DNA from: UBA1181 sp045600225
GTDB lineage: Bacteria > Bacteroidota > Bacteroidia > Bacteroidales > Paludibacteraceae
DNA length: 23,860 bases
Reading direction: 5' to 3'
NCBI GenBank assembly: GCA_045600225.1
Contig: JAZRXL010000026.1
Span: 1 to 23,860, forward strand
Part shown: in pieces, positions 7,323 through 16,463 of the stretch
Position numbering within the stretch: position 1 is the first letter of the stretch
Layout: every line of letters starts with the position of its first letter
Position numbers and translations under genes: made by a program
The notes under the pieces: generated by a model
Database searches by the model: none
What the model was told of the DNA's origin: nothing
What the model saw: only the letters and a program-made list of their open reading frames with translations

Positions 7323-7760
7323 ATGAATAATACAAAACCTTTATTCGAAGGAGAGGGTATCAAAGAATTGATACCACAAAGAGCTCCAATTATGATGGTC
7401 GACGCTTTCTACAGCGCAGACGAAATGGAGTGTAACACAGGTTTACTTATTAAATCTGACAATATCTTCTGCGAAAATGGAGAACTATTAGAACCAGGAC
7501 TGATTGAGCATATCGCTCAATCAGCTTCTGCTTTTGCAGGGTACAAAGAGAAACTTAAAAATGCGGAAAATCCACCTGTTGGTTACATTGGAGAAATCAA
7601 AAAATTCAAATTGATCAGAAGACCTAAGGTTGGTGAGCGCGTTTTAACCAACATCAGAACAGTTTCTGAAGTCATGAATGTTTCTCTTATCAAAACAGAA
7701 GCAAAAGTAAACGACGAGGTTGTGGCAACCTGCCAAATGAAGATTTTTATCAAAGAATAA
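7323..7760 (+). CDS. ApeP-like hotdog 3-hydroxyacyl-ACP dehydratase
   Basis: The 145-residue hotdog-fold protein is expected to remove water from 3-hydroxyacyl-ACP. PQRAPIMMVD (18-27) is the N-terminal hallmark, equivalent to the PHRxPxxxVD of FabZ. EPGLIEHIAQSASAFAGY (57-74) is the central helix, with Glu62 at the position of the FabZ Glu (ExxAQ). The FabZ catalytic GHFP segment is absent, as I recall for the ApeP/COG4706 group of aryl polyene clusters. It lies 6 nt after the ACP and 2 nt before the thioesterase. The operon has a second, different dehydratase at 8229, so the two probably act on different chain stages or form a heteromer. Confidence 0.82.
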   Translation: MNNTKPLFEGEGIKELIPQRAPIMMVDAFYSADEMECNTGLLIKSDNIFCENGELLEPGLIEHIAQSASAFAGYKEKLKNAENPPVGYIGEIKKFKLIRRPKVGERVLTNIRTVSEVMNVSLIKTEAKVNDEVVATCQMKIFIKE

Positions 7761-7762
7761 GA

Positions 7763-8203
7763 ATGGGAAAGGAGTGCTCAACACCACAAAAGAAACTCAC
7801 GAACAAAATTGAAGTGAAAATTCGATTTAGTGAGGTTGACTCCATCCATATGGTTTGGCACGGGAACTATGTGAAATACATGGAAGACGGAAGAGAAAAT
7901 TTCGGAGAACAATTCGGACTTGAGTATCTTACGATGTTCAACAACGGTTACACCGCACCTGTTGTAGACATGAAACTACAATACAAGCAGACAGTGTCTG
8001 TCGGAGATTCTGTAATTGTTGAAACAACCTACCGTCCAACCAAAGCAGCAAAATTGATTTTCGACTATATCATCTATAAGAAATCAGATATGAGTATCGT
8101 CCTAACTGCAGAGACAACCCAAGTGTTTATGAGCAGAGATGGCGAACTACAACTTACAAACCCTGATTTTTTTCAAAAATGGAAGGAACGTTGGGGTTAT
8201 TAA
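7763..8203 (+). CDS. 4HBT-family acyl thioesterase
   Basis: The 146-residue hotdog protein is of the YbgC/4-hydroxybenzoyl-CoA thioesterase type, expected to hydrolyse an acyl-ACP or acyl-CoA thioester. The signature region SEVDSIHMVWHGNYVKYMED (23-42) matches the family pattern xxxTDxxGxVxHxxYxxxxE, with Asp26 as the likely catalytic residue and His33-Asn35-Tyr36 conserved. It starts 2 nt after the dehydratase stop, so translation is probably coupled. In related clusters such enzymes are thought to release or edit the chain. Here it could free the product for the membrane transferase or exporter step; this is inferred. Confidence 0.85.
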   Translation: MGKECSTPQKKLTNKIEVKIRFSEVDSIHMVWHGNYVKYMEDGRENFGEQFGLEYLTMFNNGYTAPVVDMKLQYKQTVSVGDSVIVETTYRPTKAAKLIFDYIIYKKSDMSIVLTAETTQVFMSRDGELQLTNPDFFQKWKERWGY

Positions 8204-8228
8204 TCACAAACATAAAAAAGGACAAAAT

Positions 8229-8606
8229 ATGCTAATAGGAGATTTTTTCACCATAGAGGAGACAAAGGAGAGAGATAACGAAACTCTCTTCTTAACTAAA
8301 CTCAATGCTGGTCATGACATCTACAATGGTCATTTCCCAGGAGACCCTATTTGTCCAGGCGTATGCAATGTACAAACCATTCGCGAATGTGCAGAAATCA
8401 AATTGGGTAAGAAATTAAAAATCGAATCCATTGCACACTGCAAATTTGCAGCTCTTATCACTCCTCAAGCAGCCCCTAAACTTTTGGTGGCACTTCAGTT
8501 GGAACAAAAGGAAGAAGGAAATTACCTTGCCATTGCAAAAATCACTTCTCCCAACGAGGATGTTCTCTTTTTGGAATACAAGGGAGAATATAGTATAGAA
8601 CAATAA
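8229..8606 (+). CDS. Short FabA/FabZ-like 3-hydroxyacyl-ACP dehydratase
   Basis: 125-residue hotdog protein. The catalytic stretch NGHFPGDPICPGVCNVQTIR (33-52) carries His35. At the position of the FabZ Glu (PGVLxxE) there is Gln49, a feature I associate with the Bacteroidota and ApeI-like subgroup. I chose the ATG at 8229 over an in-frame ATG at 8139. The latter would overlap the thioesterase gene by 65 nt and add about 30 residues unlike the family. The 8229 start follows AAAAAGGACAAAAT, a rare Shine-Dalgarno-like site, and gives the usual family length. It lies 15 nt before the exporter gene. Confidence 0.85.
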   Translation: MLIGDFFTIEETKERDNETLFLTKLNAGHDIYNGHFPGDPICPGVCNVQTIRECAEIKLGKKLKIESIAHCKFAALITPQAAPKLLVALQLEQKEEGNYLAIAKITSPNEDVLFLEYKGEYSIEQ

Positions 8607-8621
8607 TAACGGGTAATCAGT

Positions 8622-11600
8622 ATGACAAAATTTGCGATATCGGTATACCACTTCTTCAAAAAAAACAAACTCGTATTTTGGGCTACACTACTGCTTAGCC
8701 TATCGTTCTTTGTTTATTTTGGAACCAAAATTGAATATGAAGAGGATGTAACGAAATTACTTCCTTCTACCGATGACGGGAACAACACTAAAGAGGTGGT
8801 CTTTGAAAACCTTAAAGTAAAAGACAAACTTTTCATTGTTTTCAAACCCACTTCGGATACGACAGATGTCTTTACCGTATCTGCATCTGTAGATACTTTT
8901 ATGGACCATCTTCTCGCCAATCCAATCTGCACAGAGATGTTGGACGAAACTCTCTATAATGTAGATCCTGACATGCTAAAACAAGGCATAGGCGAGTTGT
9001 ATGATCAAATACCTACATTCATAGACAGTTCTGACTATGCATTGATCGATTCCCTTACCACCAAGAAGGCCATCAACCAACAGATGCAAGAGAACTTGAT
9101 GACATTATACTCCCCTACAGGCGCAATGTTTGCAGATGTCATTCTAAAAGATCCTCTTGCTTTCCGCAAAGTATTTATGAAAAAGATGAATGCAGTGAAA
9201 GATGGGTTGGGATCGAACTACAAAATCATTGATGGACATTTCTTCTCTCCTGATAGCACCATTGCAATCGCTTGGTTATCACCCAACTTCATTACATTCA
9301 ATTCGAAATTGAGTAGCAAGCTCATTAACGAAATTGATGAAGAGATTGCAAAATACAATGAGATATATCCAGACATTGAGGTTTACTACCACGGTGCTGC
9401 ACCACAAAGCGTATTCAACTCAAAGCAGATTAAGGCAGACTTGTTCATGACCCTATCCGTTTCGATGGTCATCATCTGCATCATACTTCTTTTATGCTAC
9501 CGAGACCCTAAGTTCATCATCCAAATGGCACTCCCTATTGGATATGGATTCTTCTTTGCATTAACAATCATCTATTTCATCAAAGGTCAGATATCTCTAC
9601 TTGCCCTTGGAATTGGTGCTATTGTTTTGGGTGTGGCACTAAGTTACTGCTTGCATGTGTTGATACACAAAAAGCATGTCAAGGATCCGATAAAAGTAAT
9701 CGAGGAACAAACCACTCCTGTTGTTTTAGGTTCTTTAACAACCATCGGTGCATTCTTAAGTCTGCTTTTCACTCGTGCGGAACTACTCAAAGACTTTGGT
9801 ATATTCGCTTCATTAGCATTGGTCGGAACAACAATGTTCTGCATTTTCTTCTTGCCTCAATTCTTTGGTGAAGAGAAAATTGCGCCTTCTGAGAAAGCAT
9901 TATCTTGGCTTAACAAGATAAACACCTATCCATTTGAAAGAAAAACACTTTTGATTGGAGCTATCAGCTTCATTAGCCTTGTAAGTTTCTTCACATCCAG
10001 TTGGGTTAAGTTTGACGCCAACTTGAAGCACATTAGTCACTACGAACCAAGAGTTATAGAATCACAAAATATTCTTGCAGAGCACACAACGAAAGAGTAC
10101 CAAACGGTATATTTCGCAGCCACCTCCGAGAACTTAGATTCAGCTTTGTATTATAGCCGAAATATGGCTAAAGTTCTAAAGGCTCTTGAAGAACTAGATA
10201 AGATTGGCCCATTCTCAGGAAATAACAATCAATTGTTCTTACTACAATCCGAGCAAGAGAAGAGAATTGAGGACTGGAACAAATACTGGACTCCAGCAAA
10301 GAAAGCTCAGGTTATTTCCGACATGGAGAAAGCAGCAGTTGAATGTGGTTTTGAACCAGATTCCCTTGCCTCGTTCAAACATCTAATAGAGAGCACTGAT
10401 CACAAGCCATTCTCTCTGTTCGAAAGCAATGCCCTTCCAAGTGCAATCAAATGTAACATGATTGAATACACAGACGGAAAGTATTTGGTGTTCACTCCTG
10501 TCCTTATAAAAGAGGCAGACAAGAAAGAGGTTTGCGATGAGGTAACCTCCCACGAGCACATGGTTGTTATCGATCCTTTCTACTATACAAGCGACATGCT
10601 TGAGTTGATCCACGACGACTTCAATGTAACTCTTGGAATTTCATCCATCTTTGTGCTTATAGTTCTTCTAATCGCATACAAGAGTGTGATACTCGCATTC
10701 ATATCATTCCTTCCAATGACATTAAGTTGGTACATTGTACTCGGTGTTATGGGATTATTCGGAATCCAATTCAATTTGATCAACATTGTTGTTTCCTCAT
10801 TCATTTATGGTGTGGGTGTCGACTATAGTATCTTTGTAATGGATGGACTTCTTACAGAATATAGAACCAAGAAGAATCTTTTGGTATTCCACAAGACTGC
10901 CATTCTATTCTCCGCTATGGTTCTTATCATTACAGTTACATCCCTACTCTTTGCGCACCATCCTTCGGTAAAATCGATCGGAGTCTCAACTCTTATCGGT
11001 ATGAGTTCAGCCGTATTGATCGCTTATACATTGCAACCATTCCTCTTCTATTGGCTAATAAAGAGACAAGCTGCAAATGGAGTTGCCCCAGTTACTGTTT
11101 TCAACATCTTGCACGGAGAACTATATTTCACCAAACAGCAAAAGATGTCTAACAAACAGCAAATCCGCAACATCTACGAATACAAAGGATTCTATGTTGA
11201 GAAACAAATCAACCAGGAATTGAAAGAGACACACAACTATCAAATTTTAAATAGTCTCTTCCCATTATCAGGCAAAATGCTGGATTTCAATTGCAACTAC
11301 GGATGTATGGCATATTGGTTCCAAATCAACAATAAGGATTTACAAATTGTAGGTTACGATAGAGACGAGTATGCAATAACCATTGCATGCAACTGCTATG
11401 CAAAGGATGCGAGAACGACCTTCACAACAGACAGCGCAGTTCTAAACGAATCATTTGATATCATAGCAATCAACCCATCCGACTCTGACATAGATAAAAT
11501 AAACCAATGTATAGAGAATGCCAAGGTTGTCATTGTTCACAAGGATATGATAAACAAGGTTTCTATTCCAAGTAAATTTCAAAAGAAAGATGAAGATTCT

Positions 11601-11624
11601 CTCTTCATCCTATACAAAGCATAA
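8622..11624 (+). CDS. RND/MMPL exporter fused to a degenerate SAM methyltransferase domain
   Basis: 1000 residues. Residues 1-813 form an MMPL-type RND transporter: TM1 (about 15-33), a periplasmic domain (about 35-275), a TM bundle (about 278-420), TM near 445-463, a second periplasmic domain, and a second TM bundle (about 685-813). Residues 884-1000 resemble the start of a class I SAM methyltransferase fold, but motif I reads DFNCNYG (888-894) where active relatives have D-x-G-x-G-x-G; the domain is also short. From memory, Bacteroides homologues are annotated as trifunctional MMPL transporter / lysophospholipid acyltransferase / methyltransferase. Here the acyltransferase is missing: only a 70-residue linker (814-883) joins the parts. 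It probably moves the operon's acyl or polyene product across the inner membrane. It starts 15 nt after the dehydratase and ends 2 nt before the oxidoreductase. Confidence 0.88.
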   Translation: MTKFAISVYHFFKKNKLVFWATLLLSLSFFVYFGTKIEYEEDVTKLLPSTDDGNNTKEVVFENLKVKDKLFIVFKPTSDTTDVFTVSASVDTFMDHLLANPICTEMLDETLYNVDPDMLKQGIGELYDQIPTFIDSSDYALIDSLTTKKAINQQMQENLMTLYSPTGAMFADVILKDPLAFRKVFMKKMNAVKDGLGSNYKIIDGHFFSPDSTIAIAWLSPNFITFNSKLSSKLINEIDEEIAKYNEIYPDIEVYYHGAAPQSVFNSKQIKADLFMTLSVSMVIICIILLLCYRDPKFIIQMALPIGYGFFFALTIIYFIKGQISLLALGIGAIVLGVALSYCLHVLIHKKHVKDPIKVIEEQTTPVVLGSLTTIGAFLSLLFTRAELLKDFGIFASLALVGTTMFCIFFLPQFFGEEKIAPSEKALSWLNKINTYPFERKTLLIGAISFISLVSFFTSSWVKFDANLKHISHYEPRVIESQNILAEHTTKEYQTVYFAATSENLDSALYYSRNMAKVLKALEELDKIGPFSGNNNQLFLLQSEQEKRIEDWNKYWTPAKKAQVISDMEKAAVECGFEPDSLASFKHLIESTDHKPFSLFESNALPSAIKCNMIEYTDGKYLVFTPVLIKEADKKEVCDEVTSHEHMVVIDPFYYTSDMLELIHDDFNVTLGISSIFVLIVLLIAYKSVILAFISFLPMTLSWYIVLGVMGLFGIQFNLINIVVSSFIYGVGVDYSIFVMDGLLTEYRTKKNLLVFHKTAILFSAMVLIITVTSLLFAHHPSVKSIGVSTLIGMSSAVLIAYTLQPFLFYWLIKRQAANGVAPVTVFNILHGELYFTKQQKMSNKQQIRNIYEYKGFYVEKQINQELKETHNYQILNSLFPLSGKMLDFNCNYGCMAYWFQINNKDLQIVGYDRDEYAITIACNCYAKDARTTFTTDSAVLNESFDIIAINPSDSDIDKINQCIENAKVVIVHKDMINKVSIPSKFQKKDEDSLFILYKA

Positions 11625-11626
11625 AA

Positions 11627-13111
11627 ATGAAGTTCGATGTTGTTATCATAGGTGCAGGATTAGGAGGTTTAGAGTGCGGATACACACTTTCAAAAAATGG
11701 TTTGAACGTGTGTGTATTAGAACAAGGCACTCTATTAGGAGGATGTTTGCAAACATTCAAAAGAAAAGGAACCTCATTCGATACCGGATTTCACTACATC
11801 GGAGGCTTGGCAGAAGGACAACATCTAAACCGATTGTTTCACTACTTCGATTTGATGAGTCTTCCATGGAAACAATTGGACCAAGACTGCTTTGATGAAA
11901 TAATTTTCAATGGGAAAAGTTATTGTTTTGCAAACGGATACGATAACTTTATAGAGTCTCTGTCAAAGGATTTTCCGCATCAAAAAGAGAATCTGAAACA
12001 ATACACATCTACACTGAAATCTGTAGGAGAAAACATCTTTAAAAGCTTCTCTCCGCGCACTGCAGAAGAATTTTACCAATCTGAGGCGTTTACCCGTTCT
12101 GCCTACGATTATCTTACTGAAACAATAAGCGACCCTCTTCTTCGAAATGTCCTTGCAGGAGCCTCTTTGAAGATGGAACTTCATCCAGAAAGGTTGCCCC
12201 TATATATTTATGCACAAATCAATGATTCATTCATACAAAGTGCTTGGAGGATAGAAGGAGGAGGAATGCAGATTGCACAAAAATTGGCTGATAGCATAAC
12301 TCAGTTCGGAGGACAAGTTCGCACAAAATCGAAAGTTACGGAACTAATCGAAGAGGACGGCAAGATTATAAAAGCAATATTATCGTCTGGCGAAGAAATA
12401 GAAGGAGACTCTTTCATCTCTAACATTCATCCTGTCAACACCCTTGATCTAGTAAAAGATAGTAAAGCGATACGAAACATATACAAAAGGAGAATTAACA
12501 ACATTCCTAACACTTTTGGAATGTTCACTGCGAACATTCAGTTGAAAGAGGATGCTGTCCCTTATTTAAATCGCAATCAATATATCTACGAGACAAACGA
12601 TATTTGGTCATATCACGAACATAAGGCAGAAGAGAAAGCCAATTGTGTTTTGGTTAGCTACCAAACTCCATCGGAAGGGAAAAACACCACACGCAATTTG
12701 GACCTGCTAACGCCAATGACTTGGCAGGAGGTCTCAAAATGGGAAGGGTCTCAGATCATGAACCGTGGAGAGGAATACGAAAGTTTGAAAGAGAGAAAAG
12801 CAAAAGAATGTATTGAGATTGCCTCGAAACATATTCCAAACCTAAAGGATAGTATCGAGAACGTATTCTGCAGTACACCTTTAACCTATGCGGATTATAC
12901 AGGAACTTTCCAAGGAAGTGCCTACGGAATACAAAAAGATTATTCAAAATTAGCACAAACAATGCTTACTCCGAAAACACCTGTCCGCAATCTTTTATTG
13001 ACAGGCCAAAACCTTAATTTGCATGGTATCCTAGGAGTAACAATGACCTCATTCTTCACTTGTGCAGAAATACTAGGAATGGATAAAATAAGGGAAGAGT
13101 TGGATCTTTAA
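11627..13111 (+). CDS. CrtI/phytoene dehydrogenase-like FAD oxidoreductase
   Basis: 494-residue flavoprotein. The N-terminal FAD-binding motif VVIIGAGLGGLECG (5-18) with Glu32 at the end of beta-2, the following GGCLQTFKRKGTSFDTGFHYIGG (38-60) and the C-terminal TGQNLNLHGILG are typical of carotenoid desaturases and retinol-saturase-like enzymes. Such genes recur in Bacteroidota polyene and dialkylresorcinol clusters, where they are thought to desaturate, saturate or isomerise conjugated chains. The start is 2 nt after the exporter stop, and the membrane module follows after 11 nt. No membrane segment or signal peptide is present. Substrate and reaction direction are unknown. A hydrophobic, probably membrane-associated chain is the obvious candidate. 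Confidence 0.87.
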   Translation: MKFDVVIIGAGLGGLECGYTLSKNGLNVCVLEQGTLLGGCLQTFKRKGTSFDTGFHYIGGLAEGQHLNRLFHYFDLMSLPWKQLDQDCFDEIIFNGKSYCFANGYDNFIESLSKDFPHQKENLKQYTSTLKSVGENIFKSFSPRTAEEFYQSEAFTRSAYDYLTETISDPLLRNVLAGASLKMELHPERLPLYIYAQINDSFIQSAWRIEGGGMQIAQKLADSITQFGGQVRTKSKVTELIEEDGKIIKAILSSGEEIEGDSFISNIHPVNTLDLVKDSKAIRNIYKRRINNIPNTFGMFTANIQLKEDAVPYLNRNQYIYETNDIWSYHEHKAEEKANCVLVSYQTPSEGKNTTRNLDLLTPMTWQEVSKWEGSQIMNRGEEYESLKERKAKECIEIASKHIPNLKDSIENVFCSTPLTYADYTGTFQGSAYGIQKDYSKLAQTMLTPKTPVRNLLLTGQNLNLHGILGVTMTSFFTCAEILGMDKIREELDL

Positions 13112-13122
13112 TACCTTCATTT

Positions 13123-14862
13123 ATGAAATTCAAGACTAATCACATATACAAGATTGTATTCTTCTTATTTACATTCGTATTTTTAGGAGTATACAATTAT
13201 GATTTGCTCTATCAAATAGGATGGAAAAACTATTTTATCACAAATGACATATTCTTCAAGGAAACCATACACCAAACATCTGGTGTCCTTTTACTCATTT
13301 CGCGTTTCCTTAATCTATCCTTCTCCACTCCTCTGTTAGCCTCAGCTATCATTTCAGTCTTACTAACCATCATCGGTTGGCTATATGAGAAATGCTTTCT
13401 CAAAGGGAAAGACTCATTAGGCATCGGTTTCATACCATGTCTGCTACTGCTAACTATCATCGGAGGCGTTGGTTACTCACTATACCAAAGATTAGAGATT
13501 GGCGTTTTCTTTTCAATGATTTTAGGAACACTTTGGGTGTTACTCAACTACCTTGCAGTCGTTAAAATTAACCACAAGACAACGCTACCAATAGTCTTAG
13601 CATTAAACACCCTATTATTTCAAGCACTGGGCGTATTTGCCCTTATAACAATGCTAACGATTGGCATCAAAAAAGCAATTCAAAAATCTTATTTCGCCCT
13701 TGCATATTCTGTTCTGGCATCAATCCTATTGGTATTCCTCTTCGCAAAATTTGTCTATGCAGATAATACGATTAATATCTTATTGCGTCCTTTCCCAGAT
13801 TCGAGATTCACAAACCTATTTGCTTGCTCTATTGCATTAGGGGTTTTCTTAATAGCGTCACCATTACTAGAAAAAATAAAAAACAATATAGCCAATCCTA
13901 AGTTAGGCATAAAGATAGCTTGTCCTGCGCTACTTTTGGCGCTAACTCTTTTGGTATCCTATCCGGGAACAAACTTCAGAAGCATCATCAAACTTTCCCG
14001 CCTATGCGACGAAATGAAGTGGAAAGACATTCTGAAAACAGTTTCAGAACTAAAGGAAAACACATTCGGAACAGATGCCTATCGAGTTATTGCATTAGCC
14101 AATACCAACAAGGTCAATGAGAATCTCTTCGGCATGAAACTACCGTATACTTCCAGTCCAAAATCAGAATTGGATATATATGAACCCGACTTGTTCTTCT
14201 ACGCATCTTTTTGGGCTAACAACTACCAGCAAAACATGGACCAATGGGTCATCTATGGAGAATCTCATAGAGGCCTGAAAAACATGGCACTCATTTCTTT
14301 ATTAAGGGATGACGACAAATTGGCAGAGCGCTATATCTATCTTATGAAGCAAACGCCATTCCTTAGCAAATACGCAGAAGAGTATGAAGCCTATCTGCAC
14401 AATAAAGATTTGCTATTTAGGAAACATCCATTGTACGAAAAACTAAAAAATTACGAACCTATCAAGGACATTAACCAAAGAGCATTCGCTCACCTTACCA
14501 ACTTTTATCTTTCGTACAGTGTAATGAGAGACGAAAATGTAAGTCGCTATCTTCTCTCTTTCCTTTTCGTAAGAGACATAGACAAAGCTCTTCAAAACTA
14601 TTGTTACCTAAAGAGAATAGACCCCTCTATTCATAAATATATGATGGAGGCTGCCGTAATATATGCTGCAAAGAATAACAACGACAGATATATAAAGGCG
14701 CTACAAGTAGATAACCAAACTTACAGCATGGTTATCAATTGCCTTAAAGATTTCACCACAAAAGGCGAGGACAAAGAAAAGAACGATAAGTTTTACAAAA
14801 AATACCAGAATACATATACTCTGTTCTATGTATCTGACATTCACAATTTTGATGCTTATTAA
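13123..14862 (+). CDS. Polytopic membrane protein with helical C-terminal domain, copy A
   Basis: 579 residues of unknown function. Roughly the first 285 residues hold about eight to ten membrane segments. After them comes a soluble, probably alpha-helical repeat (TPR-like) domain. I believe the family is catalogued as DUF6057 in Bacteroidales, but the number is from memory. Motifs shared with copy B (16464-18251) are YDLLYQIGWKNYFITND near the N-terminus, TNFRS just after the last membrane segment, AYRVIAL, KRY/ERY-IYLMKQT and a C-terminal KYQNTYT. It is followed 1 nt later by the propeller lipoprotein, so the pair is translationally linked. It may anchor or partner that lipoprotein; no catalytic motif was seen. 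Confidence 0.75.
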   Translation: MKFKTNHIYKIVFFLFTFVFLGVYNYDLLYQIGWKNYFITNDIFFKETIHQTSGVLLLISRFLNLSFSTPLLASAIISVLLTIIGWLYEKCFLKGKDSLGIGFIPCLLLLTIIGGVGYSLYQRLEIGVFFSMILGTLWVLLNYLAVVKINHKTTLPIVLALNTLLFQALGVFALITMLTIGIKKAIQKSYFALAYSVLASILLVFLFAKFVYADNTINILLRPFPDSRFTNLFACSIALGVFLIASPLLEKIKNNIANPKLGIKIACPALLLALTLLVSYPGTNFRSIIKLSRLCDEMKWKDILKTVSELKENTFGTDAYRVIALANTNKVNENLFGMKLPYTSSPKSELDIYEPDLFFYASFWANNYQQNMDQWVIYGESHRGLKNMALISLLRDDDKLAERYIYLMKQTPFLSKYAEEYEAYLHNKDLLFRKHPLYEKLKNYEPIKDINQRAFAHLTNFYLSYSVMRDENVSRYLLSFLFVRDIDKALQNYCYLKRIDPSIHKYMMEAAVIYAAKNNNDRYIKALQVDNQTYSMVINCLKDFTTKGEDKEKNDKFYKKYQNTYTLFYVSDIHNFDAY

Positions 14863-14863
14863 A

Positions 14864-16459
14864 ATGACTTATACCATTATAAACAACAAAAGTCAACATA
14901 CACAAAAAATCTGTTTTTTGTGTTTGCTGATCTCTCTAATAACATTGGGATCTTGTACAACAAAAGTGCCAGAACAGTTCATTCAAAACTCACACGATAC
15001 ATTAAATATCTACCCAGAGTATAAGAATATCCTAATTCCATGCAACATACAACCCCTAAATTTTCACATAGAAAACAAAGGGTCGGAAGGAATTGTCCAA
15101 CTAACTTCCGCAGAAGGCACACAAATCACCGTTGCAACGGATAAAAAGATGAATATCTGTTTTCCTCCCAAAGAGTGGGAAAAACTATTAAGGAACAATA
15201 TAGACAAAGAATTGACCATTGACGTATATGTAAAAAAAGAGGAATCAGGCAAATGGATAAAATATGACTCCTTTAAGTGGACAGTCTCGCCCAATTCTGT
15301 AGACCCTTACATCACTTATCGTCTGATTACACCACTATTCAATGCAGTTGGTAAGGTTTCCATTGAACAATATAACTTGGAAAATGGAGAGGAAAAGACT
15401 CTTGCCAATAACGACCGTCACATAAAAAGTGCAGATAACAGTGGCAACCCAATGTGTGTAAACTGTCACACCAAGCAAAGAAATGGAGAGAAAAACTCTC
15501 TATTCTTCAGTCGTGGGAAAAAGGGAGGTATGGTGCTGACCTATAAAGGGAAAACGCAGTTGGTCAACACAAAAACAGGAGATCTTCGAGTCTCTGCCGT
15601 TTTCTCTGCATGGCACCCGACACAACCCTTCATCGCATTCTCCAACAACAAGGTGATGCAGTTGTTCATGTCTAAATCAGATTCGAAAATAGAGCCATTG
15701 GACTTTTATTCCGACCTTCTCCTTTACGACATTGAGAAAAACGAAGTAGGCTACATTCGTCAAACACCAGAGAAAATGGAGTCGAACCCCCACTGGTCCG
15801 CTGATGGAAAATACCTATACTACTGCAGTACGGATTCGGTTTTAAAGAACCAAGACGTAACTCTTTTCCGCACTTTAAAGTATGATTTGATGAGAATTCC
15901 ATTCAATATTGATTCTCTTTCATGGGGTGAACCTGAAATCGTATATCAAGCCACAAAAGAAGGGAAAAGCGTTTCCAAACCACGCGTTTCCCCTGACAAC
16001 AAATATGTGCTCTTTACGCTCTCTGAGTTTAGTGGTTACCACTACTCTCATCCGGACGCAGATTTATATCTATACAACACAGAGACAAAGGAGTGTGCAC
16101 CCATGGATGCAATCAACACAAACAGAGCAGAAGGCATAGCCGACTGGTCTTCCTCTGGACGATGGATTCTTGTTTCGTCTCGTGTGGATGGCACCTATGC
16201 AAGGCTCTTCCTCACCTATTTCGACAAAGACGGGAAGGCTCACAAAAGATTCCAAATTCCGCACTCCAATCCTCTTCACGACAGAGATCTTATGAAAAAC
16301 TATAACGCCCCCGAATTTGGCACATTTGATGTACCTATGTCTCCAACAGAACTATGCGATATAATAGACAATGGAGAGATGGTAAACGCAAAGTTCAGAG
16401 GTGTAGAAATATATGAGACGGATGCAACATCTGGAGCTTCTGTTTTGAACAAACGATAA
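14864..16459 (+). CDS. Lipoprotein with TolB/PD40-like propeller and CXXCH motif, copy A
   Basis: 531 residues. A signal peptide ends in a lipobox LGSC (Cys31), so the protein is lipid-anchored facing the periplasm or outer membrane. A beta-rich N-terminal domain (about 40-150) precedes the c-type haem signature CVNCH (198-202) in a loop. Then come WD40/PD40-like repeats: NPHWSADGKYLYYCSTD, KPRVSPDNKYVLFTLSE and ADWSSSGRWILVSSR. The C-terminus ends TSGASVLNKR. I chose the ATG at 14864, 1 nt after the previous stop, instead of 14828. That upstream start overlaps the preceding gene and adds an odd hydrophobic leader before the real signal peptide. It could be a monohaem cytochrome fused to a propeller. 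Its role with the membrane protein is unknown. Confidence 0.8.
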   Translation: MTYTIINNKSQHTQKICFLCLLISLITLGSCTTKVPEQFIQNSHDTLNIYPEYKNILIPCNIQPLNFHIENKGSEGIVQLTSAEGTQITVATDKKMNICFPPKEWEKLLRNNIDKELTIDVYVKKEESGKWIKYDSFKWTVSPNSVDPYITYRLITPLFNAVGKVSIEQYNLENGEEKTLANNDRHIKSADNSGNPMCVNCHTKQRNGEKNSLFFSRGKKGGMVLTYKGKTQLVNTKTGDLRVSAVFSAWHPTQPFIAFSNNKVMQLFMSKSDSKIEPLDFYSDLLLYDIEKNEVGYIRQTPEKMESNPHWSADGKYLYYCSTDSVLKNQDVTLFRTLKYDLMRIPFNIDSLSWGEPEIVYQATKEGKSVSKPRVSPDNKYVLFTLSEFSGYHYSHPDADLYLYNTETKECAPMDAINTNRAEGIADWSSSGRWILVSSRVDGTYARLFLTYFDKDGKAHKRFQIPHSNPLHDRDLMKNYNAPEFGTFDVPMSPTELCDIIDNGEMVNAKFRGVEIYETDATSGASVLNKR

Positions 16460-16463
16460 AGAG

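Noticed and set aside
8139..8228. Upstream start for the FabZ-like dehydratase
   Set aside because: It would overlap the thioesterase gene by 65 nt and add residues unlike the family; the ATG at 8229 has a better ribosome site and normal length.
14828..14863. Upstream start for propeller lipoprotein A
   Set aside because: It overlaps the previous gene by 35 nt and puts extra hydrophobic residues before a complete lipoprotein signal peptide; the ATG at 14864 sits 1 nt after the previous stop.
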